From CAYPEK01 sp964409645 (GTDB taxonomy: Bacteria; UBP15; UBA6099): 12,314 nt of DNA. Both the position numbers and the translations under genes were made by a program. Numbering within the stretch: position 1 is the first letter of the stretch; every line of letters begins with the position of its first letter. The notes below the pieces were generated by a model that was not told the DNA's origin, made no database searches, and saw nothing but the letters and a program-made list of their open reading frames with translations. Location: contig CAYPEK010000121.1 in assembly GCA_964409645.1 (NCBI GenBank), positions 1 to 12,314 on the forward strand, written 5' to 3'. Below are positions 1 to 6,740 of the stretch, piece after piece.

Positions 1-1
1 C

Positions 2-1132
2 ACTCCCGGTTACAACTGGGTGGACGGGCCGTGGGCCCCGGCGCTCGAAGTTCGGCTCGACGGCAAATTTGTGTCGTCGCTGATTCCGTTTCGCGGGGAG
101 GAAGACGCGGAATATGCGTTCATGCTTGGGCACGTCGAAGCGGGAGCGCATACGGTGAGCGTGGCCGACCCTGCGGCGACGGCACGGAACGTCAAAATCG
201 GCGCGATCGAGACGGAAGTGATAACTCCCGACGACCCGCGATATGTCGCGATCAGCCACACGCCTTTTCTGTATGGCCGCCCGGAGAACACGAATTCGGA
301 TGTGCCGCTGTTGTTCTGGTATGTCGATACGCCGAAGACAGGCGGCGGCCGGATGATCGATTATTCGATTGTCTGGACGAACGAGGACGGCGGCACGCCG
401 GCGGTGATGCTGATGTCGAAGTACGGCCGCTCGGTGGACATAGAGAGTGTTTACACGATGACGATCGACAACTCGGGGAAAATCGCATCGGAAGTGATTC
501 AGGGCGCCGACCATGTGGTGCGCCAGTTCGCGGGCCGAAGAGTAGGGGGCCATCCCGTGCTGAGGACGTGCACGACGAACAATATGGTGGACGACTCCGG
601 TGAATCGCCTCTGATGTTCACCTATCTGCCCGTTCCTTTCGATACCGATGGAACGCGGGAGCGGATGCTGGACCGTCAGCCGTGGATCTACCGGGTGACG
701 TACGAGGAGTTGAAAAAGGAAAAGAAGTTCACAAAGATAATACCCGACCTGTCGATGAACCGGATAGACGACTTGAGAAATTATGCACTGGTGGATTTAG
801 ATACCGATTCGTTCGGTGCGCTGATCGGAGTGTCTCTGAAGCTGCGTGGGAAGAACAAATGGTACGACGCGGACGAAGGGATCGAGAAGCTGCGGCTGAA
901 CCGGCCGGGGGTGGCAAGGGTGGCGGTACGGCTGCCCGCGGGCACGGCGCCCGGCGACATCGAGGCGCTCAAGCTGGCGGCTTACGGTCGAAAGAACGAC
1001 AGGGTCACGATCAAATCAGCGGGGCCGGTGACGATGCTTGATAAGGATTTCAAGCCGGCGCAGATCGCGGTGGACTGGAAGAAGAAACGCGCTTTGACTG
1101 TCGGCGGCGAACCGCTGGTTATCGAGTTATGA
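2..1132 (+). CDS. Hypothetical protein, 5' partial (probably exported, beta-rich)
   Basis: The reading frame is already open at the first base of the window. The upstream residues (TPGYNW) are continuous with the rest, so the GTG at 20 is probably not the true start and this is the C-terminal 377 residues of a longer protein. I do not recognise the family. The visible N-terminal part reads like a small beta-sandwich (VRLDGKFVSSLIPF, then AGAHTVSV, a strand pattern seen in Ig-like or carbohydrate-binding modules). The middle is polar and aromatic-rich (LLFWYVDTP, YSIVWTNEDGG, LMFTYLPVPFD). The end is another short beta-rich segment finishing in GGEPLVIEL. There are no catalytic motifs or transmembrane helices. 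Extracytoplasmic location is inferred from composition only, because the N-terminus is missing. It ends 39 bases before the aminotransferase gene on the same strand, so co-transcription is possible, but no functional link is evident. Confidence 0.75.
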   Translation, partial: TPGYNWVDGPWAPALEVRLDGKFVSSLIPFRGEEDAEYAFMLGHVEAGAHTVSVADPAATARNVKIGAIETEVITPDDPRYVAISHTPFLYGRPENTNSDVPLLFWYVDTPKTGGGRMIDYSIVWTNEDGGTPAVMLMSKYGRSVDIESVYTMTIDNSGKIASEVIQGADHVVRQFAGRRVGGHPVLRTCTTNNMVDDSGESPLMFTYLPVPFDTDGTRERMLDRQPWIYRVTYEELKKEKKFTKIIPDLSMNRIDDLRNYALVDLDTDSFGALIGVSLKLRGKNKWYDADEGIEKLRLNRPGVARVAVRLPAGTAPGDIEALKLAAYGRKNDRVTIKSAGPVTMLDKDFKPAQIAVDWKKKRALTVGGEPLVIEL

Positions 1133-1171
1133 AAATGGTCTGCAACTAAGGAGCGGCGATCGGGGGGAGAC

Positions 1172-2341
1172 ATGGAAGGAAAACGACAAGTATATTTCGA
1201 CAACGCGGCGACGAGCTGGCCGAAACCGCCGGAGGTGGCGGCGGCTGTGTCGAGTTTCATAAGCGACGTCGGGGCGAACCCCGGCAGATCGGCGCATAGT
1301 TTGTCGATTGAGGCGTCGGGCGTGCTCTACGACGCGCGCGAGCTCGCGGCGAAGTTTTTCAATCTTGCTGATACGCAACGCTGCATTTTTACCCTGAACG
1401 CCACGACGGCGATAAATCTCGTATTTAAAGGACTGCTGCGGCCGGGCGACCACGTTATTACGAGCGGCGTCGAACACAACGCGGTGATGCGGCCGCTGCG
1501 GGCGCTCGAACGTGGCGGTGTCGAGGTGACGGTTCTGAATTGCGCGCCTTACGGACATCTCGATTCGGAGGCCGTCGAGCACGCGATAAAACCGAATACG
1601 AAACTTGTTACTCTCAATCACGCGTCGAACGTGACGGGGACGCTTCTGCCGATTCGGGAGGTTGGCCGTATGTGCCGGGCGCACGGCGTTCCGTTCATGG
1701 TGGACAGCGCGCAGACGGCGGGCAGCGTGCGTATCGACATGGAGGCGGACAACATAGACCTGCTCGTTTTCGCGGGCCATAAGAGCCTGCTCGGGCCGCA
1801 GGGTGTGGGCGGCGTCGCGATCGGCGGCGGCGTGGATTTCTCGCGGATAGAGCCGCTCGTACGGGGTGGCACCGGCAGCGGTTCGGAAGTCGAAGAGCAA
1901 CCGAATTTTCTTCCTGACATGTTCGAAGCCGGGACACCGAACACTCCCGGTATATCGGGACTCGCCGCAGGAATCACGTTTGTCTTATCGGTGGGAATCG
2001 AGGAAATCCGGGCGCACGAACTCGAACTCACGCGGATGCTGCTCGGCTGCCTGCGGGAAATGCCGCAAGTGGAGATCCTCGGCGATCCCGACCCGGAGAC
2101 GCGCGTTGCGACGGTCAGCTTCAACCTGCGCGGTATCTCGCCGTCCGAGGTCGGATTCAGACTGGACGACGAGTTCGGCGTGCTTTGCCGCACCGGTTTG
2201 CATTGCTCGCCGGCGACGCACAAAACGCTCGGCACATTCCCGCGCGGCGCGGTCAGATTCGGACTCGGTTATTTCTCGACCGAGGATGAGATCGACTACG
2301 CGACGGAATCTCTGAAAAAAATAGCGGGCGATTCCAACTGA
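1172..2341 (+). CDS. Cysteine desulfurase-type class V aminotransferase
   Basis: This 389-residue PLP enzyme should remove sulfur (or selenium) from cysteine (or selenocysteine), leaving alanine and a persulfide on the enzyme. The N-terminus VYFDNAATSWPKPP and the GANPGRSAHSLS segment are typical of the cysteine desulfurase subfamily often found beside selenium-metabolism genes (TIGR01977-like). Visible active-site features are EHNAV near residue 101, DSAQTAG at 178-184 (PLP ring Asp178 and Gln181), the Schiff-base Lys204 in AGHKSLLGPQG, and the nucleophile Cys345 in RTGLHCSPATH. Length is full for the family. The ATG at 1172 is preceded by a purine-rich GGGGGGAG about five bases upstream. 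Its stop overlaps the start of the DUF3343 gene by one base, so the two are coupled. Whether it acts on sulfur or selenium cannot be told from sequence. Confidence 0.93.
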   Translation: MEGKRQVYFDNAATSWPKPPEVAAAVSSFISDVGANPGRSAHSLSIEASGVLYDARELAAKFFNLADTQRCIFTLNATTAINLVFKGLLRPGDHVITSGVEHNAVMRPLRALERGGVEVTVLNCAPYGHLDSEAVEHAIKPNTKLVTLNHASNVTGTLLPIREVGRMCRAHGVPFMVDSAQTAGSVRIDMEADNIDLLVFAGHKSLLGPQGVGGVAIGGGVDFSRIEPLVRGGTGSGSEVEEQPNFLPDMFEAGTPNTPGISGLAAGITFVLSVGIEEIRAHELELTRMLLGCLREMPQVEILGDPDPETRVATVSFNLRGISPSEVGFRLDDEFGVLCRTGLHCSPATHKTLGTFPRGAVRFGLGYFSTEDEIDYATESLKKIAGDSN

Positions 2342-2580
2342 TGGATGAGTGTCAATTCTTCGTCATACTTTTTAAAAGTTCGAGCTACGCGGTTCAGGCG
2401 GAGCGGACATGCAGGAAAGCGGGAATCAACGTGCGGCTCGTGCCCGTGCCGAGGGAGTTAAGTTCAGATTGCGGGATCTGCATGCGGATTCATTCGGCGG
2501 ATCGTGAGGCGACAGAGCAGGCGATGGCGGCCGGCAGGTGTGACTTCGAGAGAATTCTCCCTTTCGGGCGGGAAGAATGA
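2341..2580 (+). CDS. DUF3343 family putative Se/S carrier protein
   Basis: This small 79-residue protein has the layout of the DUF3343 family (putative selenium/sulfur carrier, Pfam PF11823 from memory). The N-terminal strand FFVILFKSSSYAVQAE is followed by VRLVPVPRELSSDCGICMRI. The CxxC pair (Cys44 and Cys47) is the expected site for carrying a persulfide or perselenide. In many anaerobes this family sits next to TIGR01977-type cysteine desulfurases, and here the ATG overlaps the last base of that gene's stop codon. The likely role is to accept sulfur or selenium from the upstream enzyme. The acceptor downstream is unknown, and no selD, selA or YedF-like gene is in the window. Confidence 0.85.
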   Translation: MDECQFFVILFKSSSYAVQAERTCRKAGINVRLVPVPRELSSDCGICMRIHSADREATEQAMAAGRCDFERILPFGREE

Positions 2581-2623
2581 AACTTCCGGCGGATGCGTAT
2601 ATGTGTGCTCGGACCGGATAATG

Positions 2624-2651
2624 TTGACACTGAAACAAAAGGAATTACAAT
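2624..2651 (+). promoter_or_regulatory. Sigma70-type promoter for tRNA-Arg(GCG)
   Basis: A perfect -35 box TTGACA (2624-2629) is separated by 16 bases from TACAAT (2646-2651), one mismatch from TATAAT. Transcription would begin near 2658, about ten bases before the mature tRNA 5' end. This fits a short tRNA leader and makes the tRNA independent of the upstream operon. Confidence 0.7.
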
Positions 2652-2667
2652 AGATAAGCTGTAAAGG

Positions 2668-2741
2668 GTGCCCGTAGCTCAGTTGGATAGAGCGCAACCC
2701 TGCGGAGGTTGAGGCCACAGGTTCAAGTCCTGTCGGGCACG
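2668..2741 (+). tRNA. tRNA-Arg (anticodon GCG)
   Basis: The cloverleaf folds by eye. Acceptor GTGCCCG (2668-2674) pairs fully with CGGGCAC (2734-2740), with discriminator G at 2741. The D arm is GCTC/GAGC, the anticodon stem CAACC/GGTTG, and the T arm ACAGG-TTCAAGT-CCTGT. The anticodon loop CTGCGGA puts GCG at 34-36, which reads the Arg codon CGC (and possibly CGU). Most bacteria instead use anticodon ACG, edited to inosine, for this box, so GCG is a notable choice. No CCA is encoded. Confidence 0.93.
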
Positions 2742-2806
2742 TTCAGAGAGACAAAACAGTAGAAACGCTCTTTGTTTTCGCATCTCGGGCAGAGTTGGCG
2801 ATAGTG

Positions 2807-2835
2807 TTTACTGCGAAGGGGAAAACTCTTATAAT
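2807..2835 (+). promoter_or_regulatory. Sigma70-type promoter for tRNA-Arg(CCT)
   Basis: TTTACT (2807-2812) lies 17 bases upstream of a perfect TATAAT (2830-2835). This predicts a start near 2842, about 14 bases before the second tRNA. The second tRNA therefore appears to have its own promoter rather than depending on read-through from the first. Confidence 0.65.
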
Positions 2836-2855
2836 CATAAAGTTTTTTGCGGGTC

Positions 2856-2928
2856 GCCCCCATAGCTCAGGCGGATAGAGCGCGGGATTCCTAATCCCGG
2901 TGGCCAGGTTCGAGTCCTGGTGGGGGCA
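2856..2928 (+). tRNA. tRNA-Arg (anticodon CCT)
   Basis: Acceptor GCCCCCA (2856-2862) pairs with TGGGGGC (2921-2927), discriminator A at 2928. The D arm is GCTC/GAGC, the anticodon stem CGGGA/TCCCG, and the T arm CCAGG-TTCGAGT-CCTGG. The loop TTCCTAA gives anticodon CCT, which decodes the rare Arg codon AGG. The variable loop is short (four bases). No CCA is encoded. It lies 114 bases after the other arginine tRNA, on the same strand. Confidence 0.93.
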
Positions 2929-3175
2929 AAGAGAAAGTATCGAGCAGCCAGTAGCGAGAACTAAGGGAAAAGTATTAAAAGCAAAATTAAGAATTCGTAA
3001 AGCAATAAAATAGACAGCCATTAGCTAAAAAACAACTTTTCTGAATCTTATAATAAATGTCTAATCGCAAATGAAACGCTGATTTTCCAGAGGCTCATTC
3101 ATGGATATATGAAGATGATTTGTGGTGTCGGTGATTTTGATTGTATGTTTGATTTGTGGCCCAAGGTTTCCGTTT

Positions 3176-3207
3176 TGGTATATAATACTTCCCATCTTAT
3201 TAAAGGA
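3176..3207 (+). promoter_or_regulatory. Extended -10 promoter and ribosome-binding site of the lipocalin-like gene
   Basis: A TGG-TATATA / TATAAT stretch (3176-3186) resembles an extended -10 element, with no good -35 at the usual distance. An AAAGGA Shine-Dalgarno sequence (3202-3207) sits eight bases before the ATG at 3216. The rest of 2929-3175 is AT-rich. I see only weak half-repeats there (AGCCAGTAGC, AGCCATTAGC) and no convincing gene. Confidence 0.5.
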
Positions 3208-3215
3208 CGGAACTT

Positions 3216-4247
3216 ATGAATATCTCACATGACGCCGAGAGGGAAAATTATCTGCGATGGGACCGCAAGCCCGGCCACTATGAAGTATATTACCTCACTT
3301 TCAATCACTTAAAGTCGGAAAGCGGTTTCTGGATACGTTACACTATGACCGCGCCGGATGCGGATAAGGGCGACGCTTACGCTCAGATATGGTTCTCGTA
3401 TTTCAACCGGCGGGACCCAGAGAAAAACTTCGCGCTGAAGAAGAAGTATCCGATCGACCAACTGAACGCAAAGGAAAATCCGTTCAGTCTGTCCGTTGGC
3501 GAAAATTCGCTTCGCAACGGGCACGCCGTCGGCAGCATTGCCGGCAACGGCCACTCCGCCGCATGGGATATCACGTTCACTCCTTCCGCGGGCGTTCATT
3601 ACATGCTCCCGAAATTTATGTATAAAACGGAGCTGGCCGATACGCTCGCGCTTGTTCCACATCTCGATGTGAAGTTCAGCGGAAGTATCAATGTTGACGG
3701 CGACACTCTTTCTTTCGACGGCGACCCCGGCTGCCAGACCCACCTGTGGGGTTCCGAACATGCGCAGCGCTGGGCGTGGGCGCACTGCAACGCTTTCGAG
3801 GAAGACGATTCCGCTGTTATCGAATGCCTCTCGGCGCAGGTTAAACGTCTCGGCATCATGATTCCGCCCATGAATATGTTCTTCATCCGGGCGGGCGGCC
3901 GCGACTATTTGTTGACGGAACTCAACAAGCTTATTTTTACGAAAAGCGAATTCGACTGCGGCGACTGGACTTTTTCTTCCACCGACGGCAACACCAAGTT
4001 CAAGGGAAAATTCTCCTGTCGCATGGATGACCTCGTCGAAGCGGAGTATTTCGACCCCAACGGACACAAAGCTTACTGCCGGAACACAGAAGTCGGCGAC
4101 TTAACGCTTGAAATTTACAGCCGCAGCAGTATTCTTGCTCCATGGCGACTTGATAAAACTCTGAGCGCCCGAGGAACGGCGCACATGGAATTTGCCTCCC
4201 GCGCCCGTGACCCGCGCGTGAAAAAAGAGATTGTCGAAGCGGTGTGA
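3216..4247 (+). CDS. Lipocalin-like protein of the AttH/CrtC/tocopherol-cyclase type
   Basis: This is a 343-residue soluble protein without signal peptide or membrane helices. The segment at about 172-194 (GCQTHLWGSEH, then WAWAHCNAF) resembles the conserved Trp/His/Asn core of the double-lipocalin superfamily. That superfamily includes hydroxyneurosporene hydratase CrtC, AttH-domain proteins and tocopherol cyclase. The N-terminal HYEVYYLTFNHLKSESGFWIRYTM is also typical of these proteins. Members bind or modify hydrophobic, often isoprenoid, ligands. The ligand here cannot be inferred, and no carotenoid or quinone genes are nearby. The ATG has a clear ribosome-binding site. The gene converges on the SDR gene, with 30 bases between the stop codons. 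The superfamily call is from motif memory and is moderately certain; a specific enzymatic role is not supported. Confidence 0.6.
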   Translation: MNISHDAERENYLRWDRKPGHYEVYYLTFNHLKSESGFWIRYTMTAPDADKGDAYAQIWFSYFNRRDPEKNFALKKKYPIDQLNAKENPFSLSVGENSLRNGHAVGSIAGNGHSAAWDITFTPSAGVHYMLPKFMYKTELADTLALVPHLDVKFSGSINVDGDTLSFDGDPGCQTHLWGSEHAQRWAWAHCNAFEEDDSAVIECLSAQVKRLGIMIPPMNMFFIRAGGRDYLLTELNKLIFTKSEFDCGDWTFSSTDGNTKFKGKFSCRMDDLVEAEYFDPNGHKAYCRNTEVGDLTLEIYSRSSILAPWRLDKTLSARGTAHMEFASRARDPRVKKEIVEAV

Positions 4248-4277
4248 AAGCGCGGAGAATTCGACGCGTTCCGGAAT

Positions 4278-5264
4278 TTATTTCTCACTCATGATACCTT
4301 GCTCAAGGTACCATTTGTAGCATTTTTCGATGGAGACGCGGATAGGAACGAGTTCGAATCCGAGTTGGGCTTGTGCTTTTTTGCTGCTGTAGTAGTTTTT
4401 GCACGAGCTCCAGAATGTCTTGTCGAACGTGATGTCCGGCTCTTTTTTTGTAAAGATCGAAATAAAATCGAATACCTGACCGATCACATTTGCCAGAGCG
4501 GCAGGCGCTTGCAGCGATGGCGCTTTGCCTCCTACTATTTCGGCCACTGTCTCGAATATTTCCTTAAAAGTCACGTTCACTCCGGCGACTATGTAGCGCT
4601 CTCCTACGACCCCGCGCTCGGCCGCCGCTATGTGGGCTTTCGCCACCGCATCCGCGTCGCAGACGCCGTTGCCGCCCGGCGGGCAGACCGGCATCTTGCC
4701 GTTGCGGATGTCCAGTAGCATACTGCCGCCGTTCAGATTAACGTCGCGCTCTCCGAGGATCATGCCCGGATTTAGGATAACCGCCTGCAGACCTTGCCGA
4801 ACGGCTTTCTGCACTTCCTTTTCACCTTCGCGCTTGGAGTGGTTATACGCAAAGTCGAACGGCTGGTTCCATTCGAGTGATTCGTCTCCGACTTCTCCTT
4901 CTTTGGGGATGCCGAGAACGTTGATCGTGCTCGTATGGATGAATCGCTTGACCCCGGTTTTCATGGCGGCTTCAACCATGTTCCGGGTTCCGCCCACGTT
5001 GATATCGTGAGATTGTTTCCAGCTTCCTTTCCACATGCTCACTGAAGCGGCCGTGTGGAAGACCCAGTCCACTCCCTGCATGGCCGCTACGAGCGATGCC
5101 GGATCGGTGATGTCGCCCAAGGCCTTCTCGAACTTGAGGTCATCGATAGCTTTTGTGGATGAAGTTCTCCGCATAAGGATGCGCACTTCGTGGCCTTGTT
5201 TGATCAGATGATTGGTGATATTAGCTCCCAGAAAACCGGTACCGCCGGTTACTAACGCTTTCAT
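4278..5264 (-). CDS. NAD(P)-dependent extended SDR (epimerase / dihydroflavonol reductase-like)
   Basis: This 328-residue extended short-chain dehydrogenase/reductase is full length. The Rossmann motif GGTGFLG is at 7-13, the cofactor-stabilising HTAA at 70-73, the catalytic Ser/Thr region HTSTINV at 110-116, and the catalytic Tyr140-x3-Lys144 in AYNHSKREGE. NPGMILGERD at 165-174 is the usual substrate-side loop. The closest look is to the dihydroflavonol-4-reductase / 3-beta-HSD / hopanoid-associated epimerase branch, which reduce or epimerise sugar or small isoprenoid/steroid-like substrates. The substrate is unknown. The 5' region contains GGGGAG about 13 bases before the ATG, rather far but usable. 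It converges with the lipocalin-like gene. A shared role in lipid or isoprenoid chemistry is only a guess. Confidence 0.88.
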   Translation of the reverse strand: MKALVTGGTGFLGANITNHLIKQGHEVRILMRRTSSTKAIDDLKFEKALGDITDPASLVAAMQGVDWVFHTAASVSMWKGSWKQSHDINVGGTRNMVEAAMKTGVKRFIHTSTINVLGIPKEGEVGDESLEWNQPFDFAYNHSKREGEKEVQKAVRQGLQAVILNPGMILGERDVNLNGGSMLLDIRNGKMPVCPPGGNGVCDADAVAKAHIAAAERGVVGERYIVAGVNVTFKEIFETVAEIVGGKAPSLQAPAALANVIGQVFDFISIFTKKEPDITFDKTFWSSCKNYYSSKKAQAQLGFELVPIRVSIEKCYKWYLEQGIMSEK

Positions 5265-5503
5265 ATAATCAGATCGCTCCCCAAAGTTATTAATTCTCAG
5301 GACGAATCATATCATAACTCACCATCCGTCAACAATCAGGCATGTCAGGCTGAGTTATGTTCGCATATATTCATGCGCCACATAAAATAGAGTAGAATAT
5401 GTGACGAAAAACGGCTTTCGTGCTTTCCAGCTCTCACAGGCGCGTGGAGTCCGGCGGCTCTGAGGCTGGGTTGTCAGGTGGAATCTGATATGGGGAATGA
5501 CGG

Positions 5504-5737
5504 ATGAAGTATCTCGGTCTCGGCTTGATCGTTCTTTCAACGTTATTATATATCTGTGTGTTTATTGTTCCGTTCACAGGTCTGTCGCTGAAAGTCAAAG
5601 CGGTTATGGTCCCGGTACTCGTGGCTGCCGGAGAGGCGACGTTCTGGATAGGCGCTGTTCTCTTGGGGAAGGAACTCGTTGCAAAGTACAGAAACCGCAT
5701 CAATCCACGCAACTGGTTCAGGAAAAAAGAAACATGA
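5504..5737 (+). CDS. Small two-helix membrane protein (transporter-suffix-like)
   Basis: This 77-residue protein has two predicted membrane helices. The first is about residues 3-25 (GLGLIVLSTLLYICVFIVPFTGL) and the second about 31-55 (KAVMVPVLVAAGEATFWIGAVLLGK). A basic cytoplasmic tail follows (KYRNRINPRNWFRKKE). The helix pair with an intervening GLSLKVKA and the conserved-looking GEATFWIGAVLLGKE resembles the short 'transporter suffix' domain, which occurs free-standing or fused to transporters. That match is from memory. GGGG lies about 15 bases upstream of the ATG. A TAGAAT at 5393-5398 is a possible -10, without a good -35. The gene ends 38 bases before the assembly gap. Function unknown. 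Confidence 0.65.
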   Translation: MKYLGLGLIVLSTLLYICVFIVPFTGLSLKVKAVMVPVLVAAGEATFWIGAVLLGKELVAKYRNRINPRNWFRKKET

Positions 5738-5775
5738 TGCAATCGCGATGTGGTTTTTGCGATGCAGATGCATAG

Positions 5776-5875
5776 NNNNNNNNNNNNNNNNNNNNNNNNN
5801 NNNNNNNNNNNNNNNNNNNNNNNNNNNNNNNNNNNNNNNNNNNNNNNNNNNNNNNNNNNNNNNNNNNNNNNNNNN
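5776..5875. other. Assembly gap of exactly 100 N
   Basis: One hundred consecutive N characters are the conventional scaffold spacer of unknown true length. The sequence changes character across it: GC-rich, housekeeping-like genes to the left and AT-richer accessory genes to the right. The join should be regarded as provisional. Any reading frame that runs through it is artificial. Confidence 0.97.
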
Positions 5876-6588
5876 AATCTTGCGGATACCTCGTCGATGC
5901 CGTAACCGGACGACAATATAGTTTTTACGGCAGGATTAATTTCTTTCAAAGCGGCAAGCACATTACGGCTATCCATATCAGGCAAAACTATATCCAGAAC
6001 CACCACATCAATATCGTCGATGTGTTTAGTATAGAGTTTTAATGCCTTTGCGCCGTTGTCGGCCGTCAAAACAACATATCCTGAAGCCTCAAGGTATTTC
6101 TTCGTTAGCTTCAAAACCATGTATTCATCGTCAACGATAAGTATTGTTTTCCGATCGGCGAGCGAGTCAGGTTCATCTCTTTTTTTATTATGCTCTCCGG
6201 CAATGTCTTTGGCGCATGGTAAGTATATGTTGATAGTTGTGCCTTGGTCGGATTCACTGCTTACGTTAATGACCCCGCCGTGATTTTTAACGATATCGTC
6301 AGATATGAATGGGCCTGATGCCGATCCTTCCCACGTGTCTTTTGTTGAAAAAAAAGGATCGAAGATATGTGATCTCGCTTCATCAGATATGCCTTTGCCG
6401 GTGTCGCTTATACGTATGAGACAATACTTCCCCTGAGTGATCCCGGCATCCCGGGCCGTGCACGTTTCATCTATGTCGATTAGTGAAGAGGAAATGGTGA
6501 ACGTGCCTCCGGCAGGCATAGAAGCTATCGCATTATTACAAATGTTGAGGATAACCTGTTGAATATGGTTGATGTCTATATTGCCCAT
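5876..6588 (-). pseudogene. Broken hybrid histidine kinase (HATPase + receiver remnant)
   Basis: This is the back part of a hybrid sensor kinase, about 237 readable residues, truncated by the gap at its C-terminus. The HATPase keeps its N box (QQVILNICNNA, 10-20), G1 box (DTGKGI, 62-67) and F box (FDPFFSTK, 76-83). The G2 box reads WEGSASGPFISDD where GSGLGLFIS is expected, so the ATP-lid glycine/leucine pattern is damaged. A receiver domain follows, with acidic pair Asp153-Asp154, phosphoacceptor Asp199 (VVLDIVLPDMD) and Lys223 (VKTILSSGY). Sensor, PAS and HisKA regions are missing. An in-frame TGA lies only five codons upstream of the ATG (6601-6603). A neighbouring frame (about 6671-6576) reads KFPENIE and RIEVRLQWAI, resembling the segment that normally precedes the N box, which points to a frameshift. 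An alternative is a stand-alone HATPase-REC protein starting at 6588, but the G2 damage argues against it. Confidence 0.72.
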
Positions 6589-6740
6589 TGGAGCCTCACC
6601 TCAATCCTCACATACGATTCAATGTTTTCGGGAAACTTGTATCGAAGCCGTTGGCTTCTCGTGAGGTTGTTTTAACAGACGATCCGTTTCCGAAACAACG
6701 AAGCGAAATTCTTAAATATGTTATCCGCCGTTTTGTCAGT

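Noticed and set aside
2929..3175. Possible attachment site or insertion remnant downstream of the tRNA genes
   Set aside because: No duplicated tRNA 3' end, integrase gene or transposase fragment is present. The AGCCAGTAGC/AGCCATTAGC half-repeats are too weak.
3115..3219. 34-codon ORF starting ATGATTTGTGGTG before the lipocalin-like gene
   Set aside because: No ribosome-binding site, covers the presumed promoter and the next gene's ribosome-binding site, and the peptide has no recognisable features.
5434..5775. Continuation of the kinase reading frame through the N gap into the left contig
   Set aside because: The frame is open only because N codons are not stops. The sequence left of the gap has no receiver-domain character and overlaps the small membrane protein gene on the other strand.
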